The notes beneath the pieces are model-generated. The model made no database searches, was not told where the DNA came from, and saw nothing but the letters and a program-made list of their open reading frames with translations. A DNA stretch of 36,192 nucleotides from Candidatus Pacearchaeota archaeon (GTDB lineage Archaea > Nanobdellota > Nanobdellia > Pacearchaeales > GW2011-AR1), in contig JAPLXX010000046.1 in NCBI GenBank assembly GCA_026395855.1, positions 1 to 36,192 on the forward strand, written 5' to 3'. Both the position numbers and the translations under genes were made by a program. Below are positions 32,185 to 36,192 of the stretch, piece by piece (positions within the stretch are counted from its first letter, which is position 1; each line of letters starts with the position of its first letter).

Positions 32185-32194
32185 TTTTTTAAAA
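32185..32194 (+). promoter_or_regulatory. TATA box of the tRNA-Lys transcript
   Basis: TTTTTTAAAA is centred 30 nt before the GGCTC that begins leader element C at 32220, the same spacing as for tRNA-Gln. Confidence 0.55.
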
Positions 32195-32219
32195 CAAGTA
32201 ATTTAATCTAAGTAAGTAA

Positions 32220-32333
32220 GGCTCTGATTTGACCACGCTTGGACGAAGCAGTGACAAATTTCAGAGAAATTTGGCTCCGTAGCTCTTTCCTAAGTTACGT
32301 CTGGAAACGAGTGAGGAGACTGAACGAAGTGAA
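32220..32333 (+). repeat. tRNA leader element, copy C (tRNA-Lys), with partial tRNA duplication
   Basis: A 114-nt leader. It begins GGCTC, the first five bases of tRNA-Lys, then TGATTTGACCACGCTTGG, ACGAAGCAGTGA and a hairpin, CAAATTT (32255-32261) with AAATTTG (32267-32273). Next is an exact 13-nt copy of the tRNA 5' end, GGCTCCGTAGCTC (32273-32285), that does not continue as a tRNA. The stem TTTCC/GGAAA and ACTGAACGAAGTGAA then lead up to the real tRNA. Confidence 0.7.
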
Positions 32334-32407
32334 GGCTCCGTAGCTCAGCTTGGTAGAGCACTGGACTCTTAATCCAGGTGTCGTGGGTTCAAATCCCATC
32401 GGGGCCA
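32334..32407 (+). tRNA. tRNA-Lys (CUU anticodon)
   Basis: The acceptor GGCTCCG (32334-32340) pairs with CGGGGCC (32400-32406) with one T-G pair; discriminator A32407. The anticodon arm is CTGGA-CTCTTAA-TCCAG, with anticodon CTT at 32368-32370. The T arm is GTGGG-TTCAAAT-CCCAT. No intron and no encoded CCA. Confidence 0.96.
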
Positions 32408-32412
32408 TTTTT
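32408..32412 (+). terminator. T-run terminator after tRNA-Lys
   Basis: Five Ts directly follow the discriminator base, a usual archaeal stop signal. The following gene has its own TATA at about 32428-32437. Confidence 0.4.
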
Positions 32413-32457
32413 ATCCAGAATATAAATTCTTAAAAAGCAAATAATTCAACTAAGATT

Positions 32458-32727
32458 ATGACAGATTACTTTTTATACAAAGCTATAGAAGCATCAGGAA
32501 TAAATTATTATTTTAGAGAAGGGGACCCTGTTAGTGGGGAAATTTCAACAGATTTTAATAATCTTGAAAAAATGGCTGATTTACTTTTCCCTTTAAATCT
32601 GGGAGATATGGTTTTAACTATTCCAGGACCCAGGGCAGAAATAACAGAGAGAGGATTTATTATGGAAATTCCCTTAACGCAAAAAGAATTAAGAATGATT
32701 ATGAGAAGATGTAAAGTTAAAGAATAA
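32458..32727 (+). CDS. Hypothetical protein, 89 aa
   Basis: Not recognised. A soluble alpha/beta-looking protein. It begins MTDYFLYKAIEASGINYYFREG, continues with LEKMADLLFPLNLGDMVLTI and ends with a helix, PLTQKELRMIMRRCKVKE. A TATA-like TCTTAAAAAGC lies 20-30 nt before the ATG, so it is leaderless and independent of tRNA-Lys. It sits between leader copy C with its tRNA and the orphan copy D. Confidence 0.65.
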   Translation: MTDYFLYKAIEASGINYYFREGDPVSGEISTDFNNLEKMADLLFPLNLGDMVLTIPGPRAEITERGFIMEIPLTQKELRMIMRRCKVKE

Positions 32728-32741
32728 ATTATCTTCTATGC

Positions 32742-32793
32742 TTTCATTTGACCAATCCTGGGAGAATGAATGAACAAATTTGTTAAAATTTGT
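32742..32793 (+). repeat. Orphan diverged copy D of the tRNA leader element
   Basis: CATTTGACCAATCCTGG, then GAGAATGAATGA and a perfect 8-bp hairpin ACAAATTT-GTTA-AAATTTGT (32774-32793). Aligned with copy C it keeps about 28 of 39 positions, the CCA-N4-TGG core and the same hairpin after it. No tRNA follows. It lies between convergent genes and its hairpin overlaps the end of the minus-strand gene. Confidence 0.55.
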
Positions 32794-32980
32794 GCTTAAA
32801 ATACTCAATCTGCCTGAATCTTTTCAAAACCCTTTTGTATGAACCTTTTGGAACAAGAACTTTTGTCTTTGCCTCGTTCAGCAGGCGAAAATCATATTCT
32901 CCAACACCTTCTTTTAGCTTTGCTTTTCCAGGATATTTTTTCCAGCGTGTTTCTTTCTTTAGCTTGTATTGAAGAACCAT
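32783..32980 (-). CDS. Small basic hypothetical protein, 65 aa
   Basis: Not recognised; strongly basic and without membrane segments: MVLQYKLKKETRWKKYPG, then EYDFRLLNEAKTKVLVPKG and a basic helix SYKRVLKRFRQIEYFKHKF. The charge suggests RNA or ribosome binding, but no family is assigned. Its last codons coincide with the hairpin of repeat copy D. Confidence 0.65.
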   Translation of the reverse strand: MVLQYKLKKETRWKKYPGKAKLKEGVGEYDFRLLNEAKTKVLVPKGSYKRVLKRFRQIEYFKHKF

Positions 32981-33146
32981 TTTTTATCATAGAAAAAACA
33001 ATAACTTACTATTAAACTTTTTCTTCCATTAACCTGGGTAAGTGGGTGAGAAAGAGATAATCAAAAATAAAAAGAAATAAAAAATTCTACCACATACTAA
33101 CTCTTGCTATTTCTTCACATTTCTCGGGCGGTAGTTCAAATCAGAA

Positions 33147-33428
33147 TTATCTTATAAGCTTCTGAATGTTTTCAATCGCATCTGCAACTTCTCTGCCTTT
33201 CTTGGTCAATCTTATAATTTTTATCCGCCCTCTTTTTTCAAAATCGACCAGGCTCAAAGCCTCAAGTGTCTGCAGAATCTTTACTGCATGGCTGTAAGTG
33301 CAATCCACTTCCTTAGCCAGAATACTACCATACCTCATCCTTGTATTCTTTTTCAAAGAAACCAGCATCAAAGCCGGCTTTCTCCTAAAAAAGATATCAA
33401 AGTTATCTTTCATTTTGGATGGTTCCAT
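33147..33428 (-). CDS. Winged-helix (MarR-like) transcription regulator
   Basis: 93 residues, one domain. The helix-turn-helix is GSILAKEVDCTYSHAVKIL (recognition helix about 44-52), followed by LQTLEALSLVDFEKRG and the beta-wing RIKIIRLTKKGREVADAI, then a short dimerisation-like helix. No ligand-binding domain is present. Family: MarR/PadR-like small archaeal regulators. The target is unknown; its neighbours are a membrane protein and a small basic protein. Confidence 0.82.
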   Translation of the reverse strand: MEPSKMKDNFDIFFRRKPALMLVSLKKNTRMRYGSILAKEVDCTYSHAVKILQTLEALSLVDFEKRGRIKIIRLTKKGREVADAIENIQKLIR

Positions 33429-33514
33429 TTTAATGTATATATCCCATCAGGCATGTACTTTTAAATCTTTTGGAAAAGCATATTTTATAATATCTAATAA
33501 TCAGAAATAGATTA

Positions 33515-33718
33515 TTATTTTCTCTTAGCAACAAAATAATAGATAATTGCCCCTAGAATTCCTGTTAGAATAATAACCAGCACCCACACTATCTTTTCAG
33601 TGTCATTTTTAAATTTTCTCTTGATAGAATCAATAAGCATCATAATCCAAAAAACAAATGCTGCAATAGAAATTGCAATTAAAAGAAAAATCGCTGCCAA
33701 TATCAGGATAATTTCCAT
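33515..33718 (-). CDS. PLDc_N-domain small membrane protein, 67 aa
   Basis: Two membrane helices: about 2-32, ending FVFWIMMLIDSIKRKF, and 42-61, ending IIYYFVAKRK. The loop FKNDTEKIVWVLVIILTGILG between them is the pattern of the phospholipase-D N-terminal domain. No nuclease domain follows, so it is a stand-alone version, common in bacteria and archaea and of unknown function. It is divergent from the phosphoesterase gene. Confidence 0.8.
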   Translation of the reverse strand: MEIILILAAIFLLIAISIAAFVFWIMMLIDSIKRKFKNDTEKIVWVLVIILTGILGAIIYYFVAKRK

Positions 33719-33794
33719 ATTAAAAGCTAGATAATTTAATATTTAAAACTATTCATTCGCAACATTTATTAAAGAACACACCTCTTTTCAAGCA

Positions 33795-34406
33795 ATGGAA
33801 AACAAAAAGACGAAAATACTTGCAATAGGCGATATTCATGGAGACACGGGTCTTGTAAAAAGATTAGCTGAAAGAGCAAAAAAAGAATCTGTCGATATTA
33901 TTATCCTCGCAGGAGATTTGACAATGGCAGAGCAGTCTATAGAAAATATAGTTGGTCCTCTGGTAAGCACAAAAAAGCAGGTTCTTCTTATTCCAGGAAA
34001 TCATGAATCAGCTGCAACAATAGATTTTCTTTCAAAAATGTACGGAGCAAAGAATCTGCATGGTTATGGAATGAGAATAGGGGATTTGGGAATTTTCGGT
34101 GCAGGCACGGCAAATATGGGACCTCATTCTATAGGAGAATCAGGCATTGCAAAGCTTCTAAAAAAAGCGCATGGAGAAGTAAAAGATGCTAAAAGAAAAG
34201 TTATGGTAACGCATATTCATCATGCAGGAAGCAAATCAGAAATGTTTGGATTTAAAGGCTCAAAAGCTGTCAGAAAAGCTTTGGAAGAATTTCAGCCAGA
34301 TGTTCACATAAGCTCGCATATCCATGAAGCAGGCAGCATGGAAGAAAAATTCGGCAAGACATTGGTGATAAATGTGTCAAAGAAAGAGAAGATTTTTGAG
34401 ATTTAA
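33795..34406 (+). CDS. Calcineurin-like metallophosphoesterase
   Basis: 203 residues with all metal motifs: AIGDIHGD (D13, H15), LAGDLT (D41), PGNHES (N69, H70), THIHHAG and SSHIHEAG. This places it in the small archaeal phosphoesterase (YfcE/Mre11-like fold) group. The substrate is unknown. The gene ends 2 nt before the topoisomerase ATG, so they are co-transcribed; a DNA-related role is possible but only from context. Confidence 0.88.
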   Translation: MENKKTKILAIGDIHGDTGLVKRLAERAKKESVDIIILAGDLTMAEQSIENIVGPLVSTKKQVLLIPGNHESAATIDFLSKMYGAKNLHGYGMRIGDLGIFGAGTANMGPHSIGESGIAKLLKKAHGEVKDAKRKVMVTHIHHAGSKSEMFGFKGSKAVRKALEEFQPDVHISSHIHEAGSMEEKFGKTLVINVSKKEKIFEI

Positions 34407-34408
34407 AC

Positions 34409-36192
34409 ATGAGAAAAAAACGAGAAAAAACAATGGCAGAGGCAACCGCAGAGGAGTTTTTCCCTGTTGAAAAAAGAGATTTGAATTATGCTGTTGAAAA
34501 ACCATTCAAGCAGGTAGACCCTGGCTCTTTAATAACCATAGAAAAACAAGGAGAACCTGCTGTTAAAAAAACTTCCAGAGTGAAATCACTTAAAAAAAAG
34601 CTTGCTAAAACTAAAACAAAAAAAACCAAAACAGCAAAGCTTTCAAAAAGCTCAAAGATTAATTCCTATGAGCCTAAAAAAGTTAGCCTAAAAGCAGGAG
34701 GCTATGAGCTTGTTATTACAGAAAAGCCACAGGCAGCTTTGAAAATAGCTTCTGCTTTGGGAAAATCTGTAAAAAGAGATGTTCATGGGGTTCCTTATTA
34801 TGAGGTAGACAGAGATGGAAGAAAAATAGTTGTTGCATGCGCTGTCGGCCATCTTTTCACTTTAGCCCAGGTTTCTTCAGGAGCTATTGTTCCGACTTTT
34901 GACATAAAATGGGTTCCTAATTATATTGCAAAAGATAAAGATTTCAGCAAAAAATATTATGATGTTCTTGTAAAGCTTGTAAAAGACGCAAGCTCTCTGA
35001 CAGTTGCGACAGATTATGATATAGAAGGAGAAGTAATTGGCTGGAATGTAGTAAGATTTATCGGAAACCAAAAAGATGCTTCAAGAATGAAATACTCAAC
35101 TCTCACAGACAAAGAGCTGAATGACTCTTATGAGAATAAACTTGCAACTCTTGACTGGGGCCAGGCAATTGCAGGAGAAACAAGGCATTATCTTGACTGG
35201 TTTTACGGAATAAATCTTTCAAGAGCATTAATGAATGCTATAAAATCTACTGGGAAATTCAAAATAATGTCAATTGGTCGTGTGCAAGGTCCTGCATTAA
35301 ATTTAATAGTTGAAAAAGAAAAGCAAATCCTAAGTTTCAAGCCTGTTCCATACTGGCAGGTTTTTATTACACTTGAAAATCCTAAAATAGAACTAATCCA
35401 TAATCATGACATTTTCAAAAAAAGCGAACTCTCGAAATTTGAAAATCTAAAAGGAAAAATAGCTGATGTTGAAACAACAAAGAAAACTCAGGAAATTCCA
35501 CCAAATCCTCCTTTTAATCTCACAACATTGCAGACAGAATCATACAGACTTTTTGGAATAAACCCTGCAAAAACCCTGCAATTAGCGCAAAGCCTTTATC
35601 TTGCAGGATTAATATCTTATCCTAGAACATCTAGCCAGAAACTCCCTCCTGCTATAGATTACAATGAAATTCTGAAAAAACTTGCATCAAAATATGGCGC
35701 TGAAAAACTTTTGAAAAGAAAAACACCTATTGAGGGAAAAAAGACAGATCCTGCACATCCTTCTATATATCCTACAGGAAACTTTGGCGTAACAGGCGAG
35801 GATGAAAGAAAAATTTATGATTTAATAGTCAAAAGATTTCTCGCTCTGTTCTGCGAAGATGCTGTTCTTGAAAACAAGACTATAACAGCAGAGGTTGAAG
35901 TGAAAGAAAAAAATGTTAACAAAGAAAATGTTAATAATAAAAACGATGTTAATAATAAACTGGTTTCTACCAATAATAAACTCTCTTCGGGGCGGGAGGG
36001 TAGGGAAATAGACAAATTAATCTTTGTAAAAAAAGGCTCTTGTGTTGAAAACCCTGGCTGGATGAAAATATATCCTATAAAAATGCCAGATGAGCATCTT
36101 CCAGATGTAAATGGAAAAATAAAAATCTCAGAGCTGAATATTGTTGAAAAAGAAACTCAGGCGCCAAAAAGATTTTCACCAGCTTCTCTTGT
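34409..36192 (+). CDS. topA: DNA topoisomerase I (type IA), truncated by window end
   Basis: The open frame runs from ATG 34409 (594 codons seen, C-terminus missing). It relaxes negative supercoils through a 5'-phosphotyrosine. TOPRIM starts at about residue 100: LVITEKPQAA (E105) and ATDYDIEGE (D202, D204, E206). The catalytic tyrosine is Y404 in LISYPRTSSQ. AHPSIYPTG is typical of archaeal topo I. Two oddities: a Lys-rich N-terminal extension of about 95 residues, and an Asn-rich insert at about 502-533 whose DNA holds a G-quadruplex motif. A second possible start is ATG 34433. It follows the phosphoesterase gene by 2 nt. Confidence 0.93.
   Translation, partial: MRKKREKTMAEATAEEFFPVEKRDLNYAVEKPFKQVDPGSLITIEKQGEPAVKKTSRVKSLKKKLAKTKTKKTKTAKLSKSSKINSYEPKKVSLKAGGYELVITEKPQAALKIASALGKSVKRDVHGVPYYEVDRDGRKIVVACAVGHLFTLAQVSSGAIVPTFDIKWVPNYIAKDKDFSKKYYDVLVKLVKDASSLTVATDYDIEGEVIGWNVVRFIGNQKDASRMKYSTLTDKELNDSYENKLATLDWGQAIAGETRHYLDWFYGINLSRALMNAIKSTGKFKIMSIGRVQGPALNLIVEKEKQILSFKPVPYWQVFITLENPKIELIHNHDIFKKSELSKFENLKGKIADVETTKKTQEIPPNPPFNLTTLQTESYRLFGINPAKTLQLAQSLYLAGLISYPRTSSQKLPPAIDYNEILKKLASKYGAEKLLKRKTPIEGKKTDPAHPSIYPTGNFGVTGEDERKIYDLIVKRFLALFCEDAVLENKTITAEVEVKEKNVNKENVNNKNDVNNKLVSTNNKLSSGREGREIDKLIFVKKGSCVENPGWMKIYPIKMPDEHLPDVNGKIKISELNIVEKETQAPKRFSPASL
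35912..36007 (+). repeat. In-frame Asn-rich repeat insert in topA
   Basis: Encodes NVNKENVNNKNDVNNK followed by LVSTNNKLSSGREGRE. ATGTTAATAATAAA occurs twice (35928-35941 and 35946-35959) and TTAATAATAAA-like units recur. The 17-nt AAAATGTTAATAATAAA at 35925-35941 is also in map at 26592-26608, in the same reading frame. Confidence 0.6.
35989..36005 (+). other. G-quadruplex motif inside topA
   Basis: GGGGCGGGAGGGTAGGG: four G-runs with loops of 1, 1 and 2 nt on the coding strand, so it would also be present in the mRNA. No other four-run match was noticed in the window. Confidence 0.7.

Noticed and set aside
33080..33145. Minus-strand TCTGATTTGAACTACCGCCC resembling the tRNA leader element
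   Set aside because: Only CTGATTTGA matches well; it lacks the CCA-N4-TGG core and has no tRNA after it. Also checked as a tRNA 3' half (GGTAGTTCAAATC): no cloverleaf forms.
1..36192. CRISPR arrays, insertion sequences, prophage or toxin-antitoxin modules
   Set aside because: No regularly spaced repeats, transposase, integrase or paired toxin genes were seen; the AbrB-like gene is coupled to cdc48, not a toxin.

Overview
This is an AT-rich chromosomal stretch from an archaeon. The informational genes are all archaeal: two-subunit RFC, family B DNA polymerase, FEN1, TFS, CDC48, type 2 methionine aminopeptidase, an S26B-type signal peptidase, a Trm5-family methyltransferase, ribosomal protein eL41, and a pre-tRNA with a canonical 37/38 bulge-helix-bulge intron. 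Most genes have a TTTAWA-type TATA box about 22-30 nt upstream of the ATG, which implies mostly leaderless transcripts. Many small one- or two-helix membrane proteins, including one with a TGNAIG segment before a C-terminal helix, suggest a DPANN lineage (Pacearchaeota/Woesearchaeota-like). That placement is an inference. No phage, IS element, plasmid or CRISPR array is visible; this is mostly core genome.

Layout. 1-3673: end of an unidentified gene, then pheS-HIT-pheT. 3885-5905: mostly minus-strand genes (helical hypothetical, tRNA-Thr, three small membrane proteins, a YdjM-like membrane hydrolase). 6058-7714: tRNA-Gln with a long leader, a membrane protein, a tiny zinc protein, an EF-Tu-domain-2-like protein, and a split tRNA-Glu with a long leader and a 124-nt folded intron. 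7793-11799: purB, purA, a small gene coupled to nth, and eL41. 11920-16799: rfcS, a nucleotide-enzyme-like gene, rfcL and a HerA-like ATPase. 16802-24353: Trm5-like, membrane proteins, FEN1, then polB with an NSUN methyltransferase and its PUA partner. 24419-30197: SIMPL protein, TGNAI membrane protein, Map, and the CDC48 operon headed by a zinc-ribbon/AbrB regulator. 30371-36192: signal peptidase, TFS, tRNA-Lys with a long leader, small hypotheticals, a wHTH regulator, a metallophosphoesterase and a truncated type IA topoisomerase.

The genes form a replication/repair group (RFC, PolB, FEN1, HerA-like, Nth, Topo I; PolB and FEN1 both end in PCNA-binding-like motifs) and a translation group (PheRS, tRNAs, tRNA/rRNA methyltransferases, Map, eL41).

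The most novel signals are RNA-level. (1) Three of the four tRNA genes share a GC-rich 5' leader element that begins with a copy of the first 4-5 nt of its own tRNA; a diverged orphan copy lies at 32742-32793. (2) The tRNA-Glu intron folds almost completely into nested helices, including a gap-free three-way junction. (3) Two tandem, identically spaced inverted repeats lie in the rfcS 5' region. (4) Operator-like repeats precede the zinc-ribbon/AbrB-cdc48 operon. (5) An in-frame Asn-rich insert in topoisomerase I carries a strong G-quadruplex motif and shares 17 nt with an insert in Map. (6) PolB has His in place of the conserved Tyr in both motif A and motif B.
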